In this document: positions 1 to 6,499 of the stretch, one piece after another
Numbering within the stretch: the stretch's first letter is position 1
Layout: every line of letters starts with the position of its first letter
Assembly (NCBI GenBank): GCA_947085825.1
Contig: CAMTXX010000042.1
Coordinates: 1 to 7,286, forward strand
DNA: 7,286 bases
Direction: 5' to 3'
Source of the DNA: JAOUFP01 sp947085825
GTDB lineage: Bacteria; Nitrospirota; Thermodesulfovibrionia; Thermodesulfovibrionales; UBA6898
Notes under the pieces: generated by a model
Told to the model about the DNA's origin: nothing
The model's database searches: none
Seen by the model: the letters and a program-made list of their open reading frames with translations, nothing else
Position numbers and translations under genes: made by a program

Positions 1-2
1 AC

Positions 3-245
3 CTTGAGGGAGAAAGCACCCAATTTTTACCGTTCAATAAAGATATTGAAAACCCTGAGGATAAAAGAGGGTTTAAAGTAGCCTACCTCTACCATGATAT
101 CTGGCATCCAGACAGCCTGCTTGAGATTATATCTCATTACATACAAATTGCAGACAAAAAGATAATATTCCCCCGCTTTCATCAATTAACAGCAGTAAAA
201 CAGCTTGTTGATTCAGCAGCGGATGATGGGGCAGGAAACCCGTAA
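3..245 (+). pseudogene. hsdR: Type I restriction enzyme R subunit (HsdR), internal fragment
   Basis: The reading frame is open from the window edge and ends at TAA 243-245 after 80 codons. It reads as the stretch of HsdR that links the N-terminal nuclease to the motor: FLPFNKDIENP, then AYLYHDIWHPDSLLEII, then IIFPRFHQLTAVKQLVDSA. From memory of the family, this segment is followed at once by the Walker A region (the 'HSAGSGKS' type). Here the frame ends after DDGAGNP with no helicase, so the ATP-driven motor that HsdR uses for DNA translocation is missing. The gene is broken at its 3' side by fusion to an unrelated sequence (see 229-623). How much of the 5' part survives lies outside the window. 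The family call is confident because several consecutive motifs match; the fragment cannot be a working restriction subunit. Confidence 0.85.
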
Positions 246-623
246 TAAACTGACTGACTACTGGCAAGATCACGAGATAAAAAAGGAAGAGGAATATGCC
301 GTGCTGACCAATATTATCCATCAGGAATGGACAGGGGTATCGGCAAAAAAGCATAAAGAAATAAAGGGACTGAAAACTCAAAATCTCAGAGATCATATGA
401 GCGAAGCAGAACTGATTTTACCGCTCTTGCCGAACTATCCACCCGGCAGACAGCAGAGACTATGAATGCAGTCGGCATGGACGAAAACAAGGTCGCCGGT
501 AAAAAAGGCGGAGGTATTGCCAAGAAAGCAAGGCGTGAACTGGAAGCAAAAACAGGGAGAAAGGTTGTTACCGGAGAGAGCTTCCTTCCACCGTCTTCAA
601 AAAAGAAATTGCCGAAAAAGTAA
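229..623 (+). pseudogene. DinD/BRO-family (phage antirepressor-like) protein, C-terminal remnant with frameshift
   Basis: This is the C-terminal part of a protein resembling DinD (DNA-damage-inducible protein D) or BRO/antirepressor-type proteins often found beside restriction systems. The first half is read from 229 in one frame (GQETRNKLTDYWQ, then EWTGVSAKKHKEIKGLKTQ and NLRDHMSEAELI). The second half is read from 420 in the next frame (TALAELSTRQTAETMNAVG, then KVAGKKGGGIAKKARRELE and GESFLPPSSKKKLPKK) to TAA 621-623. The family pattern as I recall it is continuous across the break, so one base appears to be missing in the T run at 416-419. The N-terminal Bro-N-like domain is absent; its place is taken by the hsdR fragment. 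A TTG-started frame at 205 merely crosses the fusion point. Not functional as it stands. The exact subfamily name is uncertain. Confidence 0.65.
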
Positions 624-629
624 AAATAA

Positions 630-749
630 TTCATTAAACTTGAACTTACATGGATAGGCAAGGAGAATCAGCCGAGGCGAAAAAGTTATTGCGAGGCTTT
701 AGCAGATTGGCTGGAAGCGGGGGCTATTTTTCACGGAAATCACTTATAA
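630..749 (+). pseudogene. Possible DNA methyltransferase N-terminal scrap (LTWIGKE motif)
   Basis: A 39-codon open stretch without a start codon begins right after the DinD-like remnant and ends at TAA 747-749. Its opening LELTWIGKENQPR resembles the first residues of one group of Mod-type adenine methyltransferases as I remember them. The remainder (SYCEALADWLEAGAIFHGNHL) matches nothing I recognise, and no methyltransferase catalytic motif is present. A competing 41-codon ATG frame at 650-775 overlaps it and also lacks recognisable features. I read this as debris of a deleted gene, but the match rests on about a dozen residues and may be chance. Confidence 0.3.
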
Positions 750-750
750 T
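745..750 (+). promoter_or_regulatory. Possible -10 box (TATAAT)
   Basis: A perfect TATAAT lies 33 bases before the ATG at 784, a sensible place for a promoter driving the 784 stub and perhaps radC-mod-res behind it. No good -35 hexamer is visible 16-18 bases upstream and there is no TG extension, so this is only a weak candidate. Confidence 0.22.
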
Positions 751-773
751 TAGGGCAATCCTTAATGCGGGAT

Positions 774-779
774 AAGGAG
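774..779 (+). promoter_or_regulatory. Ribosome binding site for the 784 ORF
   Basis: AAGGAG sits 4 bases before the ATG at 784. It is a strong Shine-Dalgarno match and fixes the start of a gene otherwise too short to trust. Confidence 0.6.
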
Positions 780-783
780 CGGC

Positions 784-945
784 ATGGCAAAGGGGAAAAA
801 GAGAAAAGGCTTAATAGATGAAAATGTAGATTCATACAGGCATGAAACTGACAAGCGGAAAAATGCCGTTCCTGTCGGGCTTGCATCTTATGACACTGCA
901 AAGCCAAAACCCAAAAAGTATGAATATGACCCGCAATATAGATAA
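784..945 (+). CDS. 53-aa N-terminal stub of a type III-like DNA methyltransferase
   Basis: ATG at 784 follows a strong Shine-Dalgarno and the frame ends at TAA 943-945. The 53-residue product is very basic at its start (MAKGKKRKG), then reads DSYRHETDKRKNAVPVGLA and KPKKYEYDPQ. From memory, a group of type III-like site-specific DNA methyltransferases begins with a basic leader, an 'SYRH-DKRKNNPPVGL' block and a 'KYAYDPHLDPQLVW' block; this ORF follows that order and stops exactly where the second block should continue. No catalytic domain exists. It is best read as the surviving 5' end of a methyltransferase gene whose body was deleted. It could still be translated. An independent small basic protein is the alternative. 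Confidence 0.5.
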   Translation: MAKGKKRKGLIDENVDSYRHETDKRKNAVPVGLASYDTAKPKPKKYEYDPQYR

Positions 946-989
946 GATAAAACAACAAAATAATCCATGAATTCTGTGAGTAGAAAAAG

Positions 990-1763
990 ATGAAATCTAA
1001 AATAACAAGAGAATCAAAAGGTATCGTTTCATGGCCTGAGAATGAGAGACCACGTGAGAGGCTGTTAAACCGAGGACCGCATGCATTGACAGATGCTGAA
1101 CTGATCGCTATTTTAGTGCGCGTCGGTTTTAAGGGCACTAATGCAGTAGAATTAGGGCGTCAGTTATTGAAACAATTTGGTTCATTGCGTGCAATGGCCG
1201 AAGCGCCCTTGTCAGCAATGCTTGATATTAAGGGTTTAAAGGGTGCAAAGGTTGCTCAATTGGCGGCAGCAATGGAGATTGCAAGGCGAGTCTCTTTACC
1301 GGATAAGCGTGAACAGATACTTATAAAAGGCACTGCACAAGCCGGTGAATATCTAAAGGAGCGATTAAGGGGACTGCCTGATGAGCATTTTAGAGTGCTT
1401 TATTTGAATCGCCGGAATCGTCTGCTTGACGATACACTTATTTCTCAGGGGGCAGTTGATGGCGTCAAGCCGCCTATCCGCAATATAGTTGCCCGTGCGT
1501 TACAAGTAAATGCGAGCAGCCTGATAGCCGCACACAATCATCCATCCGGTTTACCTGAACCGAGTGAATCAGATATTATTCTGACACGGGATTTGATTTC
1601 TGCCACACGGCCACTTGGCATGAAAATATTAGATCACATCATTGTCGGAGAAGAAACGACATACAGCTTTGCCGATAGCGGACTGCTTGATGAACTGGAA
1701 CTGGAATCATTTTCACCGCATCCGGCAAAGAGAAATTTAAAAAGAATAAGGGAGTCGGCATGA
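990..1763 (+). CDS. radC: RadC family JAB/JAMM-domain protein
   Basis: The 257-residue product has the standard RadC layout. Residues 21-100 hold the N-terminal domain with RERLLNRGPHALTDAELIA and a helix-hairpin-helix-like LDIKGLKGAKVAQ near 78-90. Residues 115-235 hold the JAB/MPN domain. The metal-binding motif is visible: H182-N-H184-P-S-G followed by D195, with E132 as the probable partner glutamate. The C-terminal SFADSGLL is typical, and a basic tail adds about 20 residues. Usual family length is about 220-230. The molecular role of RadC proteins is unsettled; the old DNA-repair assignment has been withdrawn, and copies are common on mobile elements and in defence islands. The ATG at 990 has only a weak A/G-rich upstream tract. 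Its TGA overlaps the mod ATG (ATGA), so the two are probably translationally coupled in one operon with res. Metal residues appear intact, so the protein may be active. Confidence 0.93.
   Translation: MKSKITRESKGIVSWPENERPRERLLNRGPHALTDAELIAILVRVGFKGTNAVELGRQLLKQFGSLRAMAEAPLSAMLDIKGLKGAKVAQLAAAMEIARRVSLPDKREQILIKGTAQAGEYLKERLRGLPDEHFRVLYLNRRNRLLDDTLISQGAVDGVKPPIRNIVARALQVNASSLIAAHNHPSGLPEPSESDIILTRDLISATRPLGMKILDHIIVGEETTYSFADSGLLDELELESFSPHPAKRNLKRIRESA
1749..1754 (+). promoter_or_regulatory. Ribosome binding site for mod inside radC end
   Basis: AGGGAG lies 5 bases before the mod ATG (1760), within the last radC codons. Together with the ATGA overlap it supports this mod start and coupled translation. 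Confidence 0.6.
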
Positions 1764-3247
1764 TAACGCCAGAGCAACGACAGGAAATCATCAGGTTACT
1801 GAAAAAAGGTGAGGAACTATCTCCCGAATGGGCGAGGATTCTCTTTCCTCCTGAGAAACGGGAATATGAGCTTGTCTATCATGGAAAAGAACGAGAAGAA
1901 GACATTATTGCCAATACCCTATCTGTGCCTCTACAACCTATACGCACATTTGGAAGCAACGGCGAGAGGCAGAACATGCTCATTTTTGGCGATAACCTTC
2001 AGGTAATGAAATCGCTTTTGGAGTTGAAGAAGGCAGGGAAACTTTGTAATGCCGACGGTACACTTGGAGTAAGGCTCATCTACATTGACCCGCCGTTTGC
2101 AACAAAGCAAGAATTTCGGGGCAGTCAGGATCAGAAGGCGTATCAGGATAAGATTGCCGGGGCAAGGTTTCTGGAGTTTTTGAGAAAGAGACTTGTGTTT
2201 TTAAGAGAGTTGTTGAGTGATGACGGAAACATTTATGTTCATTTAGATGAAAAAAAGGCACATTATGTAAAAATACTTTTAGATGAAGTATTTGGCGAGC
2301 AACATTTTCAGCGAGAAGTGGTATGGGATACCCGCGTTTTATCCGGTTTTAAAACACAGGCAAACAATTGGATCAGAGGGCATGATGTTCTGCTGTTTTA
2401 TTCCAAGGACAATGACTTTATCTTTAACAAGCTTTCTGTTGAGCATAGGCAGGAGTATCTCGATAGGTTTGATAAAGTGGACAAAGATGGAAGAAAATAC
2501 TTTGATGGAAGAGGTGGTCGGCGATATTTAGATGTAGTAATAGAAAAGGGCAAAGCTATAGGTGACGTTTGGGATGATATAATGTCCTTTCAACAAATTC
2601 CTACCTCAACAGAAAAGGTTGGTTATCCCACCCAAAAACCTGAAGCCCTACTTAACCGTATCATAAAAGCCGCTTCAAACCCCGGCGACCTTGTACTTGA
2701 TGTTTTTTCAGGCTCAGGGACAACTTGTGCTATTGCAGAGAAGCTCGGTAGGCGTTGGATAGGTGTGGATTGTGGAAAGTTAGCCATCTATACAATGCAG
2801 AAACGCCTCTTAAATATCTCAGGAAGCAAGAACTTAGAAAATCCAAAAAAGAAATACGGAAAACAATGCAAACCTTTTATTCTCTACAACGCCGGACTTT
2901 ATGACTTTTCAAAACTGAAAGAACTTTCATGGGACTCATGGCGATTCTTTGCTTTACAGCTTTTTCAATGCCGTGATGAGCCCCATACTGTTGGGGGTAT
3001 CAAACTGGATGGTTATCTCAAAGGTTCAAGTGTGCTGGTGTTTAATCACATGAAGGAGAAAGGTGTCAGAATTGATGAAGATACTATTTCGAGCCTGCAT
3101 GAAGCCCTTGGCACACGGATTGGCAGCAAGCTTTTTATTATCGCACCAGCGTTGACATTTGATTTTCAGCAGGATTATATCATATTAGACAGCGTCCGTT
3201 ATTATGCCCTTCGGATACCGTATTCAATCATAAACGAACTTCATTAG
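1760..3247 (+). CDS. mod: Type III restriction-modification DNA methyltransferase Mod, N-terminal 495 aa (ends at in-frame amber)
   Basis: Mod is the recognition and modification subunit of type III R-M systems; in known members it transfers a methyl group from S-adenosylmethionine to N6 of adenine and is required by Res for cleavage. The 495-residue product opens with a conserved leader (LFPPEKREYELVYHGKERE, about 29-47). It has the catalytic motif IV D110-P-P-F113 in LIYIDPPF, a central variable region (about 185-285) likely to contain the target recognition part, the TQKPE box at 291-295, and the AdoMet-binding motif I DVFSGSGTT at 314-322. Motif IV before motif I marks a beta-class amino-methyltransferase. 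The product stops at TAG 3245-3247, but the same frame continues open to 3709 with matching family sequence, so about 150 C-terminal residues are cut off. A product of 649 residues across the stop would have normal Mod length. The target sequence cannot be read from the protein. Confidence 0.92.
   Translation: MITPEQRQEIIRLLKKGEELSPEWARILFPPEKREYELVYHGKEREEDIIANTLSVPLQPIRTFGSNGERQNMLIFGDNLQVMKSLLELKKAGKLCNADGTLGVRLIYIDPPFATKQEFRGSQDQKAYQDKIAGARFLEFLRKRLVFLRELLSDDGNIYVHLDEKKAHYVKILLDEVFGEQHFQREVVWDTRVLSGFKTQANNWIRGHDVLLFYSKDNDFIFNKLSVEHRQEYLDRFDKVDKDGRKYFDGRGGRRYLDVVIEKGKAIGDVWDDIMSFQQIPTSTEKVGYPTQKPEALLNRIIKAASNPGDLVLDVFSGSGTTCAIAEKLGRRWIGVDCGKLAIYTMQKRLLNISGSKNLENPKKKYGKQCKPFILYNAGLYDFSKLKELSWDSWRFFALQLFQCRDEPHTVGGIKLDGYLKGSSVLVFNHMKEKGVRIDEDTISSLHEALGTRIGSKLFIIAPALTFDFQQDYIILDSVRYYALRIPYSIINELH
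3245..3247 (+). other. In-frame amber codon (codon 496) interrupting mod
   Basis: The frame on both sides is the same and stays open from 1760 to 3706 apart from this TAG. The sequence runs RIPYSIINELH, stop, then KEFTCLKQPSDEMAVNDTVE, which reads as continuous Mod C-terminal sequence. One base change from CAG, AAG or GAG would create it. A base-calling error cannot be excluded from the sequence alone. Confidence 0.85.
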
Positions 3248-3283
3248 AAGGAATTCACCTGCCTGAAACAGCCTTCTGACGAA

Positions 3284-3709
3284 ATGGCTGTCAATGACAC
3301 AGTTGAAGCCGTTGGATTTGATTTTATCAGAACACCGGAGTTGAAATTTGAATGCGGTACGAAAAAAGGGAAAGGCGATTCTCAGGATGCGGTATATATC
3401 AAAATTAAAACCTTCAAGAGCGAAGCGGTTGTCAGAGAACCTATGCAAAAGAAAGGAAATCTGGAGACGCTTTCAATGGTTATGCTGGACTATGACTTTG
3501 ATGATAAATCGCAGGTCTTTGATCTTGATGCTGTTTTTTATGCCGATGCGCTTGAAAAGGCAAACTGGACGCTAAATTTCCCTGTTGATGCCATAGGAGA
3601 AAAAATAATGGCCGTCTTCATTGACATTTACGGTAATGAAGCACGCGTCGTCATTGAACCGGAACAGTTTGGAGTTTCTTCAGCAAAGAAAAAGAAAAGG
3701 AGCCGATAG
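3284..3709 (+). CDS. mod: Mod C-terminal segment (141 aa), separated from mod by an amber codon
   Basis: This 141-residue frame is in phase with the preceding mod and joins it through 12 open codons (3248-3283). It starts MAVNDTVEAVGFDFIRTPEL and contains LETLSMVMLDYDFDD and IMAVFIDIYGNEARVVIEPE, which match the conserved C-terminal region of this Mod group; it ends in a lysine-rich tail. It has no catalytic motif of its own. In type III systems the Mod C-terminal region takes part in subunit contacts, so loss could weaken Mod dimer or Mod-Res assembly (inference). The ATG at 3284 has no Shine-Dalgarno at usable distance; the nearest AAGGA (3248-3252) is 31 bases away. Independent translation is therefore doubtful, and the segment is more likely the tail of a disrupted or read-through gene. 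TAG 3707-3709 lies 2 bases before the res start. Confidence 0.85.
   Translation: MAVNDTVEAVGFDFIRTPELKFECGTKKGKGDSQDAVYIKIKTFKSEAVVREPMQKKGNLETLSMVMLDYDFDDKSQVFDLDAVFYADALEKANWTLNFPVDAIGEKIMAVFIDIYGNEARVVIEPEQFGVSSAKKKKRSR
3697..3702 (+). promoter_or_regulatory. Ribosome binding site for res
   Basis: AAGGAG lies inside the last codons of the mod tail, 9 bases before the res ATG (3712). It means res can be initiated on the operon transcript even when ribosomes leave mod at the upstream amber codon. Confidence 0.65.
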
Positions 3710-3711
3710 GC

Positions 3712-6282
3712 ATGACAACCCGCGGCGACAGAAAAACCTTCAAAAACGAAGACCTTATCCTTAAGGTTACGACGAATATTGATCCCGCAATATGGGACGA
3801 ATCAAGATATGAGGCATTCCTTGATGAACTCTGCGGAATGCGCGAATATCAGAAAGAAGCCATCCGGACAACATTGCGATATTTTCTCGGCGGCAAATAT
3901 GCCAACCTTCGTGAACTGGCAAGGGATAACTTTGAAAGCAATGATGAGATTCAACAGCGTTACGGCTCATGGGCAGGTATGGAACGGCACCTGCAATTGC
4001 CGGATCAACTATCCTGCTCAATAGACCTTGCTACCGGAACCGGCAAGAGCTTTGTACTTTATGGACTTGCCGCAATATTGCTTGCTGAAGGCACGGTGGA
4101 CAGAGTTCTTGTGCTATGTCCATCAAATACGATAGAGGCGGGGCTGCTTGAAAAATTTAGAGAGCTTGCCAGCAATTCTGACCTGCGGGATGTCTTACCT
4201 AAAGATGTAAAAATTCAAAATCCAAAAATAATAAACGCCTCTGAAACCATTGTTGACGGCTCAATATGTGTGGAAAACTATCACGCTATTCTTGAGCATG
4301 TAAAGTCATCAATCCGTGACAGTCTCAAAGGACGCGGTGAACGCGTGGCTGTATTCAGCGACGAAGCCCATCATGTAGCAAATGAAACAGACGCTAAAGC
4401 GAAAAAGTGGAAAGAGTTTTTGCTCAATCCTGAATATGGATTTAAAATTGCAGTTGGGGTATCAGGCACATGTTATGTCGGCGATGATTATTTTGCAGAT
4501 GCAATTAGTCGTTATTCATTGCGACAAGCTATTGAGGGACAATTTGTTAAAAAAGTTGAATATGTCGCCGAAATGCCTGAAACTGATGATGCTCCAGAAA
4601 AATGGCAGCTTATCTATAATCGGCATAAGGATTGGAAAAAGAAGTTAAAGAAGTATGGTATTAAACCACTTTCTATTATTGTGACAAATGGTATCCCGGA
4701 CTGTAAGCGTGTTGCCGAGGAATTGCAAGGATTTCTGCAAGAGTGGGAAGGGATTTCATCAGAGGACGCAAAAAATAAAGTATTAGCCGTAACTTCTGCA
4801 AGAGAACATCAGCCGAATATCGCTAAACTCAGGATTGTTGATAACCCTGCAAGCAAGGTTGAATGGATTGTTTCTGTATCTATGCTCAGCGAGGGCTGGG
4901 ATGTGAAGAATGTTTTCTTAATTGTGCCTCATGAAGAACGGGCGTTTAATAGCAAACTCCTTATAGCACAAGTCCTTGGAAGGGGTCTCCGTATACCTGA
5001 AGGCTGGAAAGGCGAGCAGCCAATAGTCACGGTCTTTAATCACGATGCATGGTCAGGCAGGATACGACATCTGGTTAATGAGATATTAGAAATCGAGCGG
5101 CGATTATCCTCAGCCGTTATCCCTTCTTCCCAATATCATTTTGACCTTCATAATCTCAACTACGACCGCGATGAAGACACGAGTGAATTCACGAAAAAGG
5201 GGGAGTACCGTTTGCTGGAAAGGGGATTTGTGGATTTTCCAACTCAAGTAGAGGCAGAGGATGTTACCATTGTGTTTGAACGGGCTGTGACAGAGGAACT
5301 TACCAAGTTTAAGACCCGCATTGAACATAAAACTTACAGCATTGAAGAAGTTGCGGAATTAATGTTCGGAAGGCTTCAATCCATTGATGAAGAATCAAAG
5401 GATGCCGACGACCCCAATGACAGAACTAACTATATAAAGAAATTTCCGTTGGAACGATTGGAGCAGATTGTTAGGGAATCTTTAAAAAGGGCAAAGGTCA
5501 AATCAGGGCGAATCACTGGAGCTAACCGGCAAAAATTCCTGCAGGCGCTTGGCACATTAAAGCGAAAGAAATCAAAGAGAGTGGTCTATAAACTTAATCC
5601 AAAAGCTCTTATCCCTTTAAATACAAGAGAACGGCACGCTGAAAGTTGCAGTGCAGCAGAGTTGGGAAGAGCTGATAAGACCATTTTCTTTGGCCCTGAT
5701 TGTGAAGCTTCTATCCCTGATGAGCAGATCGAATTTTTCAAAGAAATATTAGATCCGGACGGTGACTTTAGGGGTGGGCGTGAGCCTGTCACTAATTCAC
5801 ATGATTTTAAAACACCTCTGAATATAGTAATTGCAGATGCTAAGCCAGAACGCAAGTTTGCACGACTGCTTTGTGAAAGAGAGAATGCGCAAGCAATAGA
5901 CGCTTGGATTAAGAATACGCCTCAGAGATTTTATAAGATAGATTACGCATGGAAGAAAGGAAATACTCCCAAACGAGGAGAATTTAGCCCGGATTTCTTT
6001 ATCAAGAAAGGTGATATGATTTTTGTTGTAGAAATCAAAGGCGATGAAGAAATATCTGACCCTTCTCCTGAGAACATTAAGAAAAACGAATATACGATTG
6101 AACACTTTGAACGACTCAATAAATGGATTGAAAAAGAAAAGATTTCTGTCCGGTATCAATTCAATTTTTTGACACCTAAAGACTACAACAGGTTTTTTCA
6201 GCAGATGCGGAATAATGAACTTTCGGGGTTCAGGTCTGAAATAGATGTAGTTCTTATCAATTCCATAGAAAATGGCAAATAA
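3712..6282 (+). CDS. res: Type III restriction enzyme Res subunit (helicase-nuclease)
   Basis: Res is the ATP-dependent cleavage subunit that acts with Mod on unmethylated DNA. The 856-residue product shows a complete superfamily 2 motor: a QxxA-type start (EYQKEAI, 45-51), Walker A ATGTGKS at 107-113, Walker B DEAH at 217-220, SGT at 251-253, SEGWDVKNV at 393-401, and QVLGRGLR at 420-427 with the motif VI arginines. The C-terminal PD-(D/E)xK nuclease is also complete: P760-D761 in FSPDFF and E774-I-K776 in VVEIKGD. Length is a little below EcoP15I-type Res (about 970) but no domain seems lost. I see no frameshift or internal stop. It begins 2 bases after the mod tail stop and has its own Shine-Dalgarno, so it is the last gene of the radC-mod-res operon. 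Activity in known systems depends on Mod for site recognition, so the split mod decides whether this intact enzyme can work. Confidence 0.95.
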   Translation: MTTRGDRKTFKNEDLILKVTTNIDPAIWDESRYEAFLDELCGMREYQKEAIRTTLRYFLGGKYANLRELARDNFESNDEIQQRYGSWAGMERHLQLPDQLSCSIDLATGTGKSFVLYGLAAILLAEGTVDRVLVLCPSNTIEAGLLEKFRELASNSDLRDVLPKDVKIQNPKIINASETIVDGSICVENYHAILEHVKSSIRDSLKGRGERVAVFSDEAHHVANETDAKAKKWKEFLLNPEYGFKIAVGVSGTCYVGDDYFADAISRYSLRQAIEGQFVKKVEYVAEMPETDDAPEKWQLIYNRHKDWKKKLKKYGIKPLSIIVTNGIPDCKRVAEELQGFLQEWEGISSEDAKNKVLAVTSAREHQPNIAKLRIVDNPASKVEWIVSVSMLSEGWDVKNVFLIVPHEERAFNSKLLIAQVLGRGLRIPEGWKGEQPIVTVFNHDAWSGRIRHLVNEILEIERRLSSAVIPSSQYHFDLHNLNYDRDEDTSEFTKKGEYRLLERGFVDFPTQVEAEDVTIVFERAVTEELTKFKTRIEHKTYSIEEVAELMFGRLQSIDEESKDADDPNDRTNYIKKFPLERLEQIVRESLKRAKVKSGRITGANRQKFLQALGTLKRKKSKRVVYKLNPKALIPLNTRERHAESCSAAELGRADKTIFFGPDCEASIPDEQIEFFKEILDPDGDFRGGREPVTNSHDFKTPLNIVIADAKPERKFARLLCERENAQAIDAWIKNTPQRFYKIDYAWKKGNTPKRGEFSPDFFIKKGDMIFVVEIKGDEEISDPSPENIKKNEYTIEHFERLNKWIEKEKISVRYQFNFLTPKDYNRFFQQMRNNELSGFRSEIDVVLINSIENGK

Positions 6283-6304
6283 CAAATAAAAGTAATATTT
6301 ATAA

Positions 6305-6499
6305 GCTGGATTCATCATCAATTCCAACATCAAATACCGCATGGGGCGGGATAGCGGAGGCTACAAGATTAACAACCCAATCCTGAAATCACGACTCGGA
6401 TATTGGTAAGATTGGAAGAAAGAATTTGAAGGGCAAGATAAAGAGGGCAAAGAAGCTTTTGAGAAAAGAGAAAGAAAATATGGCTTTAAAATCAGTTGA
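6305..6499 (+). other. Gap after res with possible coding debris
   Basis: Between res and the next gene (6283-6479) there is no convincing gene and no strong terminator hairpin. One frame is open from 6305 to TAA 6407-6409 (AGFIINSNIKYRMGRDSGGY, then KINNPILKSRLGYW). It continues in the same frame after that stop to TGA 6497-6499 (DWKKEFEGQDKEGKEAFEKR, then ERKYGFKIS), overlapping the start of the next gene. The second part looks like a charged protein C-terminus. Together they may be the decayed tail of a small gene interrupted by a stop, but I recognise no family. Confidence 0.2.

Noticed and set aside
205..465. TTG-started 86-codon ORF as an intact gene
   Set aside because: Its first codons are hsdR sequence out of frame and its last 15 are past the T-run frameshift, so only the middle is real protein sequence.
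740..1138. Reverse-strand ORF of 132 codons
   Set aside because: It overlaps the 784 stub and the start of radC, both better supported on the + strand, and its translation has no recognisable domain.
990..1763. JAB-domain gene as part of a CBASS or ubiquitin-like defence operon
   Set aside because: The N-terminal RadC domain with the helix-hairpin-helix is present, and no cyclase, E1/E2-like or effector gene adjoins it.
1760..3709. Phase-variable repeat tract in mod
   Set aside because: Phase-variable type III mod genes usually carry short tandem repeats. I found none here; the interruption is a point stop rather than a repeat-length frameshift.
5797..6342. Reverse-strand ORF of 181 codons
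   Set aside because: It lies opposite the 3' end of res, including the PD-ExK nuclease codons, and reads as a Phe/Tyr/Ile-rich shadow of lysine- and glutamate-rich coding sequence.
6283..6360. Rho-independent terminator after res
   Set aside because: The only pairing I can see (CCGC 6337-6340 with GCGG 6354-6357) is four base pairs with no following T run.
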